From Devosia sp. Root635 (GTDB taxonomy: Bacteria; Pseudomonadota; Alphaproteobacteria; Rhizobiales; Devosiaceae), in contig NZ_LMGZ01000021.1 of NCBI RefSeq assembly GCF_001427605.1, positions 1 to 64,000 on the forward strand: DNA of 64,000 bases. The letters run 5' to 3'. Every line of letters begins with the position of its first letter. Position 1 is the stretch's first letter. This document shows, piece after piece, positions 34,117 through 43,669 of this stretch. Position numbers and translations under genes: made by a program. The notes under the pieces are model-generated. The model was not told the DNA's origin, did not search any database, and worked only from the letters and a program-made list of their open reading frames with translations.

Positions 34117-36219
34117 CTACTCCGCTGCCTGCCGCAACCCGGCAGCCATGGCGGCGCATTCGCCCATGACGGCGGAAGCGCGGGCAATCGGATTGCTAAG
34201 ATAGAAATCACTGACAGCCGAACCGAACGGCGCCGACTTGGTCTTGGTGGCAGCCTTAGCCAGCTTGGCGACATCGGCAGCCGAACCGGAGGCAATCTGG
34301 TCGATACGGGCCAGATGTGGGAAGTCGCCATAAATGGCGGCACGGAGCTGGGTCAGCGAGTTGAACGGCAACGGCTTGCCCATGGCGCCCGAGAGAGCGC
34401 GGATGATCGCCCAGTCTTCCTTGGCGTCGCCCGGCGGGAACACGGCGCGGCTGGTCACCTGCACGCGACCCTCGGTATTGACATAGGTGCCCGACTTTTC
34501 GGTATAGGTCGCGCCCGGCAGGATGACGTCGGCGCGGTGCGCACCGGCATCGCCGTGGCTGCCGATATAGACGACAAATGCCTTGCCCATGGCCGACATG
34601 TCATATTCGTCGGCGCCGAGCAGGAACAGCACGTCCAGCTCGCCCTTGCCGGCCAGACCGATCTGGTCGGCCGAACAGACACCACCGTCATGCGGCACGA
34701 AACCGATGTCGATGCCGCCGACGCGGCTGGCCGCATTGTGCAGCAGCGCAAAGCCGTTCCAGCCTTCGGCAACGTTGGCGCCGCTGGCCAGCTTGGCGGC
34801 CAGCGCGATCGTGTCACGGCCCACCTGTTTGCCGAGCTTCGCATGGGAAACCGCGGCTTCGCCGACGATGATTAGCGGGTTCTTGGCATTGGCGAGAGTC
34901 CGGGCGAATTCGCCCTTGCCGGCAGCCAGTTCGGCCAGGGTCTCGAAGCCTTCGCCGAGATAGGCATAGTCATAGGTCAGGTCGGCACGCTCGCCGATGA
35001 CGGCGATCGGCAGGCCCTTGGCGCGCCAGGTCTTGCGGATGCGCGCATTGATCAGCGACGCTTCCTTGCGCGGATTGGCGCCGATGATGAGGATGGCGTC
35101 GGCCTGCTCGATGCCTGCAATCGTCGGATTGAAGATATAGGCCGAACGCGGCATGGACGGGTCGATCCCCGACATCGCCGGACGCACATCGGTCATGCCC
35201 GAGCCAACTGACGCCAGCAGGGCCTTGAGCGCATACATTTCCTCGACGGCCGACAGGTCGCCGGCAATGGCGCCGACCTTGTTGCCGGCCTTTTTAACAC
35301 GGGTGGCGACAGCGGACAGCGCTTCGTCCCAGCTCGCGGGCTGCAGCTTGCCGCCCTTGCGCACATAGGGGCGGTCGAGCCGCTGGCTCTTGAGGCCGTC
35401 CCAGATGAAACGGGTCTTGTCGGAAATCCACTCTTCGTTGATGGCCTCGTTGATGCGCGGCAGAATGCGCATCACTTCGCGGCCACGGCTGTCGACGCGA
35501 ATAGCGGAGCCCACGGCATCCATCACGTCCACGCTTTCGGTCTTCACCAGTTCCCACGGACGGGCGTTGAAGGCATAGGGCTTCGAGGTCAGCGCGCCAA
35601 CCGGGCAGAGGTCGATGACATTGCCCTGCAACTCGCTGGTCAGCGCCTGCTCCAGGTAAGTCGTGATTTCGGCGTCTTCGCCACGGCCCAGCAGGCCCAT
35701 TTCGGCAATGCCGGCGACTTCGGTGGTGAAGCGGACGCAGCGCGTGCAGTGGATGCAGCGGTTCATCGAGGTCTTGACCAGCGGGCCAATATACTTGTCC
35801 TCTACGGCGCGCTTGTTTTCGGCGAAGCGGTTCTTGTCCACGCCATAGGCCATGGCCTGGTCCTGCAGGTCGCATTCCCCGCCCTGATCGCAGATAGGGC
35901 AATCGAGCGGATGGTTGATCAGCAGGAATTCCATCACGCCTTCGCGGGCCTTCTTGACCATCGGCGTGTTGGTGAACATTTCGGGCGGCTCGCCATTGGG
36001 GCCGGGCCGCAGATCCTTGACCGACATGGCGCAGCTGGCTTGCGGCTTGGGCGGACCGCCCTTCACCTCGACCAGGCACATGCGGCAGTTTCCGGCCACC
36101 GACAGGCGCTCGTGATAGCAGAAGCGCGGGATTTCCGCGCCGGCGGCCTCGGCCGCCTGCATCAGCGTGTAGTAATCAGGAACTTCGACGAGCTGGCCGT
36201 CGACCTTGATGGTTGCCAT
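34117..36219 (-). CDS. nuoG: NADH-quinone oxidoreductase subunit G
   Basis: 700-residue molybdopterin-oxidoreductase-derived subunit. N-terminal [2Fe-2S] N1b ligands are C34, C45, C48 and C63. The N5 [4Fe-4S] ligands are H103, C107, C110 and C116 (HPLDCPICDQGGEC). N4 uses C155, C158, C161 and C205 (CIHCTRC, DLCPVGAL). The C-terminal two-thirds keep the molybdopterin fold but no cofactor-binding cysteine. The extra N7 cluster of E. coli-type NuoG is not seen, which fits the shorter alphaproteobacterial/mitochondrial form. Confidence 0.96.
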   Translation of the reverse strand: MATIKVDGQLVEVPDYYTLMQAAEAAGAEIPRFCYHERLSVAGNCRMCLVEVKGGPPKPQASCAMSVKDLRPGPNGEPPEMFTNTPMVKKAREGVMEFLLINHPLDCPICDQGGECDLQDQAMAYGVDKNRFAENKRAVEDKYIGPLVKTSMNRCIHCTRCVRFTTEVAGIAEMGLLGRGEDAEITTYLEQALTSELQGNVIDLCPVGALTSKPYAFNARPWELVKTESVDVMDAVGSAIRVDSRGREVMRILPRINEAINEEWISDKTRFIWDGLKSQRLDRPYVRKGGKLQPASWDEALSAVATRVKKAGNKVGAIAGDLSAVEEMYALKALLASVGSGMTDVRPAMSGIDPSMPRSAYIFNPTIAGIEQADAILIIGANPRKEASLINARIRKTWRAKGLPIAVIGERADLTYDYAYLGEGFETLAELAAGKGEFARTLANAKNPLIIVGEAAVSHAKLGKQVGRDTIALAAKLASGANVAEGWNGFALLHNAASRVGGIDIGFVPHDGGVCSADQIGLAGKGELDVLFLLGADEYDMSAMGKAFVVYIGSHGDAGAHRADVILPGATYTEKSGTYVNTEGRVQVTSRAVFPPGDAKEDWAIIRALSGAMGKPLPFNSLTQLRAAIYGDFPHLARIDQIASGSAADVAKLAKAATKTKSAPFGSAVSDFYLSNPIARASAVMGECAAMAAGLRQAAE

Positions 36220-36223
36220 GGCC

Positions 36224-37531
36224 CTACTCCGCAGCGATCGACGGCACGGCGCCGTCGCTGGTGGACGAATATGTATACTGGTCGATCCGCTCTTCGATGA
36301 CGTGGCGGAAGTTGCGGATCAGGCCCTGGATCGGCCACGCAGCGGCATCGCCAAGCGCACAGATGGTGTGGCCTTCGATCTGCTTGGTCACTTCGAACAG
36401 CATGTCGATTTCGCGCTTCTGGGCGCGGCCCTCGACCATGCGCTCCATGACGCGCATCATCCAGCCGGTGCCTTCGCGACATGGCGTGCACTGGCCGCAG
36501 CTCTCATGCTTGTAGAAAGCCGAGAGGCGCCAGATGGCCTTGATGATGTCGGTCTGCTTGTCCATGACGATGACGGCAGCGGTGCCCAGTGACGAACCCA
36601 CTTCGCGCAGTCCGTCGAAGTCCATCACGGCATTGCGCATCTTCTCGCCGGGTACGCAGGGCACCGAAGCGCCACCGGGAATCACGGCCAGCAGGTTGTC
36701 CCAGCCCCCGCGAATGCCGCCACAATGCTTCTCGATGATCTCCTCGAAGGTAACGCCCATGGCTTCTTCGAAGGTCGCCGGCTTGTTCACATGGCCGGAA
36801 ACGCACATCAGCTTGGTGCCGGTATTGTTGGCGCGGCCGATCGAGGCGAACCAGGCGCCCGAACGGCGCAGGATTTCCGGCACGACGGCGATGGATTCGA
36901 CGTTGTTGACCGTGGTCGGGTTGCCATAAACGCCCATGCCGGCCGGGAACGGCGGCTTGAGGCGGGGCTGGCCCTTCTTGCCTTCGAGCGATTCCATCAG
37001 CGCGGTTTCTTCGCCGCAGATATAGGCGCCGGCGCCGTGGTGGACGATGATATCCAGATCCCAGCCGTGGATATTGTCCTTGCCGATCAGCTTGGCCTCA
37101 TAGGCCTGCTCGACGGCGGCCTCGAGGCGCTGGCGTTCGCGGATGAACTCGCCGCGCACGTAGATGAAAGCAAGATGGGCATCCATGGCGCGGGCGGCAA
37201 GCAGGCAGCCTTCCACGAGATGATGCGGATCATGCCGCAAGATATCTCGGTCCTTGCACGTGCCTGGCTCGCTCTCGTCCGCGTTGACCAGCAGATAATG
37301 CGGACGACCGTCATTGACCTTGGGCATGAAGGTCCATTTGAGCGCGGTCGGGAAACCGGCGCCGCCGCGGCCACGCAGGCCCGAGGCCTTCACCTCGTTG
37401 GTGATCCAGTCACGACCGGCATCGATGAATTCCTTGGTCCCTACCCAGGCGCCGCGCGCACGCGCACCTTCGAGCGTCCAGTCGCCCTGGCCGTAGAGAT
37501 TGGTGAAAATGCGGTCCTTGTCAGCGAGCAC
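36224..37531 (-). CDS. nuoF: NADH-quinone oxidoreductase subunit F
   Basis: 435-residue flavoprotein that accepts hydride from NADH. FMN-binding [16 protein letters not shown] begins near 51, NADH-binding [19 protein letters not shown] lies mid-protein, and the N3 [4Fe-4S] ligands are C345, C348 and C351 (CGQCTPC) plus the later cysteine of TICALGD. The start is a GTG at 37531 with AGGAG eight bases upstream; no in-frame ATG precedes the conserved sequence. Confidence 0.96.
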   Translation of the reverse strand: MLADKDRIFTNLYGQGDWTLEGARARGAWVGTKEFIDAGRDWITNEVKASGLRGRGGAGFPTALKWTFMPKVNDGRPHYLLVNADESEPGTCKDRDILRHDPHHLVEGCLLAARAMDAHLAFIYVRGEFIRERQRLEAAVEQAYEAKLIGKDNIHGWDLDIIVHHGAGAYICGEETALMESLEGKKGQPRLKPPFPAGMGVYGNPTTVNNVESIAVVPEILRRSGAWFASIGRANNTGTKLMCVSGHVNKPATFEEAMGVTFEEIIEKHCGGIRGGWDNLLAVIPGGASVPCVPGEKMRNAVMDFDGLREVGSSLGTAAVIVMDKQTDIIKAIWRLSAFYKHESCGQCTPCREGTGWMMRVMERMVEGRAQKREIDMLFEVTKQIEGHTICALGDAAAWPIQGLIRNFRHVIEERIDQYTYSSTSDGAVPSIAAE

Positions 37532-37542
37532 TCTTCATACTC

Positions 37543-38844
37543 CTAACGCGGCTTCTTGCCGAAGACGCGGATATATTCGGCCTCGCCACCCTTGGCGAGC
37601 GCGGCGGCCTGGGCAAGCCAGTTGTCGCGGGCCACGCGGCCCTTGAAACTCAGCGAGTCCTCGACCTTGGCAATGTCACTGGCGGTAAACTTGGCCACCT
37701 GGCTCCATTTGGTGATGCCCAAAGCATGCAACTTGCTCTCAAGCACCGGACCAACACCCGAGATCAGCTTGAGATCGTCCGGCACACCCTTAGGCGCCTT
37801 GAACAGCGGCGCAGAGCCGCCCTTTTCGGCAACCGGGTTCACTTCGGTAGGAGCGGCCTTGCCCGGCTTTGCAGCCTTGCTCTTGGCCGCGCTGGTGGTC
37901 GTTGCGCCAACAGCGGGAGCAGCCTTGGTGGCCTTGCCCGGTGCCTTGCCGCCATCGACCTTGGCGGCCTTGGACTCGGCGCCGGTGGCGTCTTCACGCA
38001 TCGCCTTGTTGGGCTTGCCATTGGCCTTGGCCGAAGCATTGGCGGCCTTGCGCTCGCCTTCGGCCTTGGCCTGGGAAACCTTGGCACCTTTCGGCGTGCC
38101 CTTGAGGGCCGGCGCAGCCTCCTCGCTCACATCCTTCGGCTTGGACGCCGTGGTCGGGGCGGGTGCGGCGGCCGCAGGCGCCGCGGCATCGGCCGGCGGC
38201 GGGGGCGGCACGAATTTGGTGCGCTTGGCACTCGGCTTTTCGAGCAGCGTCGTCCGGCCACCTTCGGCCGCGGAAGTCAGCCGGTCGATCTGCGGACCCG
38301 GCTTGATCGTGTCACCCTTGCCGGCGGCGAAGGCATCGACAATCTCTTCGAAACGCTCGGCCGTCAGGTCTTCATAGGTGTCGTGATAGATCGTCACCAT
38401 CGGCGCGTTGACGCAGGCGCCAGCACATTCCACCTCTTCCCAGCTCATCGTGCCATCGGCATTGAGATGGTGCGAATCGGGGTGGATCTTGGATTTGCAG
38501 ATGTCGATCAGATCCCCGGCGCCGCGCAGCATGCAGGGCGTGGTGCCGCAAACCTGGATATGGGCGCGGCTGCCCACCGGCTGCAACTGGAACTGGGTGT
38601 AGAACGTCGCCACTTCCAGCACGCGGATATAGGCCATGCCGAGCATGTCGGCGATCGTCTCGATCGTCGCGCGGCTGACCCAGCCATCCTGGTCCTGCGC
38701 CCGCATGAGCAGCGGAATAACGGCAGATTGCTGACGGCCGGTCGGGTAGAGCCCGATCTTCCACTCCGCCCATTTGGCGTTTTCAGCAGTAAAGGCGAAC
38801 GCGGCCGGTTGAACCGACTCGTCCGCAAGGCGACGCGCAACCAT
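37543..38844 (-). CDS. nuoE: NADH-quinone oxidoreductase subunit E with long C-terminal extension
   Basis: 433 residues against about 160-220 in most bacteria. Residues 1-200 are the thioredoxin-fold NuoE with the [2Fe-2S] N1a ligands C99, C104, C140 and C144 (CGTTPC, ECAGAC). Residues about 205-345 are an alanine/lysine/proline-rich disordered linker ([16 protein letters not shown], then AKPGKAAP-type repeats). Residues about 350-433 form a helix-hairpin-helix-like domain ([19 protein letters not shown]). It overlaps nuoD by one base. Extended NuoE occurs in related alphaproteobacteria; the role of the added domain is unknown to me. Confidence 0.94.
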   Translation of the reverse strand: MVARRLADESVQPAAFAFTAENAKWAEWKIGLYPTGRQQSAVIPLLMRAQDQDGWVSRATIETIADMLGMAYIRVLEVATFYTQFQLQPVGSRAHIQVCGTTPCMLRGAGDLIDICKSKIHPDSHHLNADGTMSWEEVECAGACVNAPMVTIYHDTYEDLTAERFEEIVDAFAAGKGDTIKPGPQIDRLTSAAEGGRTTLLEKPSAKRTKFVPPPPPADAAAPAAAAPAPTTASKPKDVSEEAAPALKGTPKGAKVSQAKAEGERKAANASAKANGKPNKAMREDATGAESKAAKVDGGKAPGKATKAAPAVGATTTSAAKSKAAKPGKAAPTEVNPVAEKGGSAPLFKAPKGVPDDLKLISGVGPVLESKLHALGITKWSQVAKFTASDIAKVEDSLSFKGRVARDNWLAQAAALAKGGEAEYIRVFGKKPR

Positions 38845-40037
38845 TAGCGATCAACCTCTCCGAACACGATATCGAGCGAGCCAAGGATAGCCGAGACGTC
38901 AGCCAGCATGTGGCCGCGACACAGGAAATCCATGGCCGACAAATGTGCGAAACCCGGCGCGCGGATCTTGCAGCGGTAGGGCTTGTTGGTGCCGTCGCTG
39001 ACCAGATAGACGCCGAATTCGCCCTTGGGCGCTTCCACGGCGGCATAGACCTCGCCGGCCGGAACCTTGTAGCCCTCGGTATAGAGCTTGAAGTGATGGA
39101 TCAGCGCTTCCATGGAGCGCTTCATTTCGCCCCGGCTCGGCGGAACCACCTTGCCGTCGAGCGAGGACACCGGACCCTTGCCATCCGGCGCGTTCAGCTT
39201 GTCCACGCACTGCTTCATGATGCGGGTCGACTGACGCATCTCTTCCATGCGGATGAGATAACGGTCGTAGCAGTCGCCGTTCTTACCGATCGGAACGTCG
39301 AAATCCATCTCGGCATAGCATTCGTAAGGCTGGCTCTTGCGCAGGTCCCAGGCAGCACCCGAGCCGCGCACCATCACGCCGGAAAAGCCCATATTCCAGG
39401 CGTCTTCCAGCTTCACCACGCCGATATCAACATTGCGCTGCTTGAAGATGCGGTTTTCGGTGAGGAGCGTGTCGATATCATCCAGCGCCTTGGGGAAGGT
39501 CGAGCAGAAGGTGTCGATATCGTCGATCAACGCCTGCGGCAGATCCTGGTGGACGCCGCCAGGACGGAAATAAGCGGCGTGCATGCGCGCGCCTGAAGCG
39601 CGCTCGTAGAACACCATGAGCTTTTCGCGCTGCTCGAAACCCCAGAGCGGCGGAGTGAGCGCGCCCACGTCCATGGCCTGCGTGGTCACGTTCATCAGAT
39701 GCGCCAGCAGGCGCCCGATTTCCGAATAGAGCACGCGGATGAGTTGACCGCGGCGCGGCACTTCGAGCCCGAGCAATTTCTCGACGGCCAGGGCAAAGGC
39801 ATGCTCCTGGTTCATCGGCGCCACATAGTCGAGGCGATCAAAATAAGGTACGGCCTGCAGATAGGTCTTGGATTCGATCAGCTTCTCGGTGCCGCGATGC
39901 AACAGGCCAATATGCGGATCGACGCGCTCGACGACTTCGCCGTCCAGTTCCAGGATCAGGCGCAGCACGCCGTGCGCGGAAGGATGCACGGGGCCAAAAT
40001 TGATCGTGAAATTGCGAACTTCGGCTTCAACAGTCAT
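38844..40037 (-). CDS. nuoD: NADH-quinone oxidoreductase subunit D
   Basis: 397-residue 49-kDa-type subunit derived from the large subunit of NiFe hydrogenases, without the metal cysteines. It forms the quinone pocket with Nuo[15 protein letters not shown] near the start holds the quinone-binding histidine; [10 protein letters not shown] and the C-terminal [11 protein letters not shown] are typical. It overlaps nuoC by four bases and nuoE by one. NuoC and NuoD are separate genes here, unlike the E. coli fusion. Confidence 0.97.
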   Translation of the reverse strand: MTVEAEVRNFTINFGPVHPSAHGVLRLILELDGEVVERVDPHIGLLHRGTEKLIESKTYLQAVPYFDRLDYVAPMNQEHAFALAVEKLLGLEVPRRGQLIRVLYSEIGRLLAHLMNVTTQAMDVGALTPPLWGFEQREKLMVFYERASGARMHAAYFRPGGVHQDLPQALIDDIDTFCSTFPKALDDIDTLLTENRIFKQRNVDIGVVKLEDAWNMGFSGVMVRGSGAAWDLRKSQPYECYAEMDFDVPIGKNGDCYDRYLIRMEEMRQSTRIMKQCVDKLNAPDGKGPVSSLDGKVVPPSRGEMKRSMEALIHHFKLYTEGYKVPAGEVYAAVEAPKGEFGVYLVSDGTNKPYRCKIRAPGFAHLSAMDFLCRGHMLADVSAILGSLDIVFGEVDR

Positions 40038-40651
40038 TGCTTGGCCTTCTCGTCACCGGGCAGCACGTAGTCGGTACCTTCCCAAGGCGACAGATAGTCG
40101 AACGAACGATATTCCTGCATCAGCTTGACCGGCTCGTAGACGACGCGCTTGCGCTCTTCGTCGTAGCGGACCTCCACGAACCCGGTGGTCGGGAAGTCCT
40201 TGCGCAGCGGATGGCCGTCAAAGCCATAGTCGGTCAGGATGCGGCGCAGATCGCCATGGCCCGAGAACAGCATGCCGTAGAGGTCATAGGCCTCACGTTC
40301 GAACCACTCAGCACCCTTGAAGACGCCGGTAATGCTCGGAACCGGCGTCACGTCGTCAGCCGAAACCTTTACGCGGATACGCTGATTCAGATGCGGGCTC
40401 ATGAAGTGGTAGACGACATCGAACCGCTCGTCGCGCGCCGGATAGTCGGCGCCGCAGACATCGACAAAGCTGATGAACCGGCAGCGCGGGTCGTCGCGCA
40501 GGAAGGTGGCTACCGCCACAATCGCGTCTCTTTCGGCCGTCAGGGTGAGTTCGCCAAAGGCAACTTCCTGGAGCAGAATCGCCGGGCCGAGGGAGCGTGC
40601 AATGTGCTCGCCAAGGTCCACAAGCGGATCGACCTGGATTACTTCATCCAT
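40034..40651 (-). CDS. nuoC: NADH-quinone oxidoreductase subunit C
   Basis: 205 residues, the 30-kDa-type subunit of the peripheral arm. The signature is [20 protein letters not shown] followed by [17 protein letters not shown]. It has no cofactor. The ATG at 40651 begins [10 protein letters not shown], and the stop overlaps the nuoD start. Confidence 0.96.
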   Translation of the reverse strand: MDEVIQVDPLVDLGEHIARSLGPAILLQEVAFGELTLTAERDAIVAVATFLRDDPRCRFISFVDVCGADYPARDERFDVVYHFMSPHLNQRIRVKVSADDVTPVPSITGVFKGAEWFEREAYDLYGMLFSGHGDLRRILTDYGFDGHPLRKDFPTTGFVEVRYDEERKRVVYEPVKLMQEYRSFDYLSPWEGTDYVLPGDEKAKQ

Positions 40652-40662
40652 TCTGGGTGACC

Positions 40663-41244
40663 CTAGCGTTCGATGGTGCCGGTGCGGCGGATTTTCTTTT
40701 GCAGCAACAGAATGCCGTAAAGAAGCGCTTCAGCCGTGGGCGGGCAGCCCGGGACGTAAACGTCCACCGGCAAAACGCGATCGCACCCCCGCACGACCGA
40801 ATAGGAATAGTGATAGTAGCCGCCACCATTGGCGCAGCTACCCATGGAAATGACGTAGCGCGGCTCCGGCATCTGGTCGTAGACCTTGCGCAGGGCCGGA
40901 GCCATCTTGTTGGTCAGCGTGCCGGCAACGATCAGCACGTCGGACTGCCGCGGCGAGGCGCGCGGTGCGGTGCCGAAGCGCTCGATATCGTAGCGCGGCA
41001 TCGACATCTGCATCATCTCGACGGCGCAGCAGGCCAGGCCGGTCTGCATCCACATCAGCGAGCCGGTACGGGCCCAGTTGACGAGCTGCGATACGGTCGA
41101 GACGAGGAAGCCCTTATCGGCGAGTTCGTCGGTGACGTCGGTGAAAAAGGGGTCCGCCGCGCCGGCCGTTTTGCCCGTACGCGGATCGACCATGCCCGAG
41201 GGGCGCGGCGCGACCAGCGTACCGGTTGCTTCACTCAATCCCAT
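40663..41244 (-). CDS. nuoB: NADH-quinone oxidoreductase subunit B
   Basis: 193 residues; carries cluster N2, which donates electrons to quinone. The ligands are the adjacent C72-C73 (LACCAVE), C137 ([10 protein letters not shown]) and C167 (VPGCPP). I start at the ATG at 41244 (MGLSEATG), which has GGAAAGGGG upstream and overlaps the nuoA stop by ten bases. An in-frame start seven codons earlier would run deeper into nuoA and lacks a better ribosome-binding site. Confidence 0.96.
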   Translation of the reverse strand: MGLSEATGTLVAPRPSGMVDPRTGKTAGAADPFFTDVTDELADKGFLVSTVSQLVNWARTGSLMWMQTGLACCAVEMMQMSMPRYDIERFGTAPRASPRQSDVLIVAGTLTNKMAPALRKVYDQMPEPRYVISMGSCANGGGYYHYSYSVVRGCDRVLPVDVYVPGCPPTAEALLYGILLLQKKIRRTGTIER

Positions 41245-41600
41245 TCCAGGGCCCCTTTCCGCCATTCATAGATAAAGCCGATAGTCAGGACGGCGAGGAA
41301 GATCATCATCGACCAGAAGCCGAACCAGCCGACCTCACGGAAAGCCACGGCCCAGGGAAACAGAAACGCCACTTCGAGGTCGAAGATGATGAAGAGAATC
41401 GCGACGAGATAGAATCGCACGTCGAACTTCATGCGCGCATCGTCAAAGGCATCGAAGCCCGCCTCGAACGCCGAAACCTTCTCGGGGTCAGGGTTCTTCA
41501 CGGCAACGATGAACGGAGCAACCAGCAGGGCAAGGCCGATAAGGCCGGCCACGCCAAGGAAAATGACAATCGGCAGATAGTCGCTGAGCAAGTCGGTCAT
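41235..41600 (-). CDS. nuoA: NADH-quinone oxidoreductase subunit A
   Basis: 121 residues, three helices, the ND3 homologue and first gene of the operon. The loop between helices 1 and 2 has [21 protein letters not shown] (the mitochondrial form has a cysteine where this has A/F). [17 protein letters not shown] carries the conserved membrane acidic residues. The operon then reads A to N without interruption. A promoter is proposed at 41694-41722. Confidence 0.96.
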   Translation of the reverse strand: MTDLLSDYLPIVIFLGVAGLIGLALLVAPFIVAVKNPDPEKVSAFEAGFDAFDDARMKFDVRFYLVAILFIIFDLEVAFLFPWAVAFREVGWFGFWSMMIFLAVLTIGFIYEWRKGALEWD

Positions 41601-41693
41601 GCGGCAGCCTGTTTCTAGTCCGGCCGGGCGACCGGGTGCGAGAGTTGCGCAGGCAATTGGGGCGAGCGAACCAACGCAAACGTTGATGGCTTG

Positions 41694-41722
41694 GGCTTAG
41701 ACCTTTGGCTATCCGGTTTCAA
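41694..41722 (-). promoter_or_regulatory. Candidate promoter of the nuo operon
   Basis: On the minus strand TTGAAA (41722-41717), a 17-bp spacer and TAAGCC (41699-41694). The start would be near 41687, giving a leader of about 86 nt before nuoA. The spacing is ideal and the -10 resembles those of the two tRNA promoters in this window. Confidence 0.45.
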
Positions 41723-41732
41723 GGGAAAGAAA

Positions 41733-41753
41733 ATATGATCGGTACAATCATAT
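41733..41753. promoter_or_regulatory. Dyad ATATGAT-N7-ATCATAT upstream of the nuo promoter
   Basis: Perfect 7-bp inverted arms flank a 7-bp centre in an AT-rich patch of an otherwise GC-rich region. The centre lies about 56 bp before the proposed start, where activators often bind. The half-site TGAT/ATCA recalls Crp/Fnr sites, but the spacing is 7 and not 4 or 6. The regulator is unknown. The surrounding gene-free stretch (41601-41982) shows nothing else beyond this, the promoter and two hairpins near 41897-41967. Confidence 0.4.
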
Positions 41754-41887
41754 ATGCAGGGAGCAAAGGCCCGCAATATCCGCATTCCGGGCACGCTCCT
41801 GCCGGCAACAGCATGCTCGGATTCGCGGTCATTTTGGAAACGGGCAGGAACTGGGAGCGGCCGCAAAACAGGCATGCGACACGGCCA

Positions 41888-41967
41888 AACCAAAACGGCG
41901 AACCGTGTTAGCGGTTCGCCGAATTGGGTTTGCAAGACGCTAGGTCAGGAGGGCGGTGAACCGCCCT
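41888..41967 (-). terminator. Hairpins downstream of the omp25-like gene
   Basis: On the minus strand AGGGCGGT/ACCGCCCT (41950-41967) is followed by GGCGAACCG/CGGTTCGCC (41897-41920) and then GTTTTGGTTTGG. The second has the shape of an intrinsic terminator for the gene ending at 41983. Confidence 0.6.
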
Positions 41968-41982
41968 GCCCGATTGCAAAAC

Positions 41983-42564
41983 TTAGAAGTGGTAGAACAC
42001 GCCAACGGTTGCCTTGGCACCTTCGAAGAAGGAGTCGGCAGCACCGTCGAAGTCGCCCTGGCCGACGATTTCACCGCGAACGGTGATTGCATCGGTCACG
42101 GCCAGTTCAACACCGCCACCGAGCTGGTACACGCCGGTATTCACGGCGCCGCGGTTATGCGTGCCGAGACCACCGATGGCATAGACGAGAACCGAGTCGG
42201 TCACGACAGCACCAGCGCGCAGGTTAGCGAAGAATTCGCTGCTGTTGGTGGCGCTGCTGTTCCAGAGGTAGTCGCCGGTGACTTCAGCGCCGATCAGGAA
42301 AGGATCGACGGGGATGAAGTTCACGCCGAGGGCAGCGCCGAGCACACCCGAGGTCGTGTTGACGGGAACGGTAGCATAGGTGCTGGCATCGGAGCCGGTG
42401 AACTGGCCGCCGGCGCGAACGCCTGCATAGAGACCTTCCCAATCGAAACCAGCAGCTTCATAGATCGGCTGCGGGGTGGTCGGGATGATGAGGTCGGCGG
42501 CCTGAGCACCACCAACGAGCAGCGCGGCAGCAGCCACACCGAGGGTAAGCGAACGTACAAACAT
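41983..42564 (-). CDS. Outer-membrane beta-barrel protein (Omp25/Opa family)
   Basis: 193 residues. The signal peptide (MFVRSLTLGVAAAALLVGGA) is cut before ADLIIP. The mature barrel begins DWEGLYAGVRAGGQF, the FxGxYxG-type first strand of Omp25/31 porin-like proteins of Hyphomicrobiales. It ends in the FYHF outer-membrane sorting signal with C-terminal Phe. I chose the ATG at 42564 because GGGAG precedes it; an ATG five codons upstream overlaps that site. Probably structural or a small-molecule barrel. It is a paralogue of the next gene (42872). Confidence 0.85.
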   Translation of the reverse strand: MFVRSLTLGVAAAALLVGGAQAADLIIPTTPQPIYEAAGFDWEGLYAGVRAGGQFTGSDASTYATVPVNTTSGVLGAALGVNFIPVDPFLIGAEVTGDYLWNSSATNSSEFFANLRAGAVVTDSVLVYAIGGLGTHNRGAVNTGVYQLGGGVELAVTDAITVRGEIVGQGDFDGAADSFFEGAKATVGVFYHF

Positions 42565-42816
42565 ATCTTGCACTCCCATAGAGTTAACCGTAGTCGAACG
42601 ACTAGATGCATCAGGGTAACGCGCGTGACAACCCTTTGGTCGCTCAAATTAGGCAATGCGGATAACGCCAGATGACCATTTGAGGGCGGGTGTTGCGCCA
42701 ATGCCGCGCAATTGGCCCAATTTGAGACAAATTTGATCTATCGAGCAGACCGATACGGCGACGAGGTGTCGCAATCTGGACCCGACTGAGTCTCTCCATC
42801 AAGCGTCTGTTATGGC
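42565..42816. other. Intergenic region upstream of the first omp gene
   Basis: No gene is visible. It should hold the promoter and leader of the minus-strand omp gene. The bases 42640-42740 are rich in AATT and TTTGA segments compared with the coding DNA, but no single promoter stands out. Confidence 0.4.
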
Positions 42817-42850
42817 CCAAAACGAAACGGCCCCGCCGGGGCGGGGCCGT
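42817..42850 (-). terminator. Intrinsic terminator of the second omp gene
   Basis: On the minus strand ACGGCCCCGCC and GGCGGGGCCGT pair around a short CC-rich loop, followed by TTCGTTTTGG. It lies 22 bases after the stop at 42872. Confidence 0.85.
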
Positions 42851-42871
42851 AATTCCGGCGATCGATTCGAA

Positions 42872-43423
42872 CTAGAAGTGAAAGTTCGCGCCAACGGTGA
42901 ACTGGTCCTTGGCATTGGTTCCGCCATCGAGCGGGAAGCCGTGGAGGTATTGCGCTTCGACGGTGATGCTGTCGGTGACCGCGAGTTCCACGCCGCCACC
43001 CAGCAGCACGTCCTGCTCATCGGGCGGGCCAAGGTCTATGCCATAGCCGCCCGCCGCGTAGACCAGCACATCGTCGCTGACGACAAGGCCGGCCCGGCCG
43101 AGAATCTGGCCATAAGTAGTCTCGCCGACGCTGCCGCCGCTCAACCCATGCACGGCGACTTCGGCACCCAGCAGGTAGAAGTCGAACTGGGCATTGACGC
43201 CGGCCTGGACCCCAAGCCCATATTGCGTGCCGCTGGTATTGCCATTCTGAGCGCCGCCATAGACACCGGCATAAAAGCCGCTCCAGTCAAAACCGGGTTC
43301 CTCGTAGACCGGCATCTCGGCGGGAGTGCTGGTGGGGACCGTGATCAGGTCCGCGGCAAAGGTGCTGCCCATCGGGATGGTGGTGGCGAGCGCCGCAAGC
43401 GCCATTTTGTTGAACAAGCTCAT
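42872..43423 (-). CDS. Outer-membrane beta-barrel protein (Omp25/Opa family), paralogue
   Basis: 183 residues. The signal peptide (MSLFNKMALAALATTIPMGS) is cut before ADLITV. The mature part parallels the 41983 gene: ADLIxxPTxTP, an EEPGFDWSGFYAGVYGG first strand, VLxYAxGGxG, LLGGGVELAVTDSITVEAQY, and a C-terminal NFHF. AAGGAG precedes the ATG at 43423. The tandem arrangement and shared motifs show local duplication. Monocistronic, with its own terminator. Confidence 0.85.
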   Translation of the reverse strand: MSLFNKMALAALATTIPMGSTFAADLITVPTSTPAEMPVYEEPGFDWSGFYAGVYGGAQNGNTSGTQYGLGVQAGVNAQFDFYLLGAEVAVHGLSGGSVGETTYGQILGRAGLVVSDDVLVYAAGGYGIDLGPPDEQDVLLGGGVELAVTDSITVEAQYLHGFPLDGGTNAKDQFTVGANFHF

Positions 43424-43669
43424 CGCTGTTCTCCTTACTACTGGACCGTCCGGACTTGATGAACGCGGTGCCTTCGCGCCGGTTCCGCCCTGGGTCATGG
43501 GGGCCTTTCCCGGAATGCGACCCGATGATTCCGGGTTTCGGGAACAGCCGACAGCATTGGTTTGCTTGGGTTTGCGGGCGAAAACCCGTCGCTCAGGCGG
43601 CCAGAATAGGGCAGCGGCTTTGCGTTGCCGATCGGTCACAGTCGGGACCGGCAACGCTTTTGTCCGGTT
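43424..43669. other. Intergenic region between msrA and the second omp gene
   Basis: No gene. A GCGTTGCCG/CGGCAACGC stem with a 14-base loop lies near 43630-43655, just after the msrA stop, and may end that transcript although no U-run follows on the minus strand. Confidence 0.4.

Noticed and set aside
41705-41911. 68-codon plus-strand open frame upstream of nuoA
   Set aside because: Covers the nuo promoter dyad, has low-complexity content and a poor ribosome-binding site.
43625-43660. GCGTTGCCG...CGGCAACGC hairpin as an msrA terminator
   Set aside because: The T-run is on the plus strand, the wrong side for msrA, and the loop is long. It is mentioned only as a possible 3' structure.
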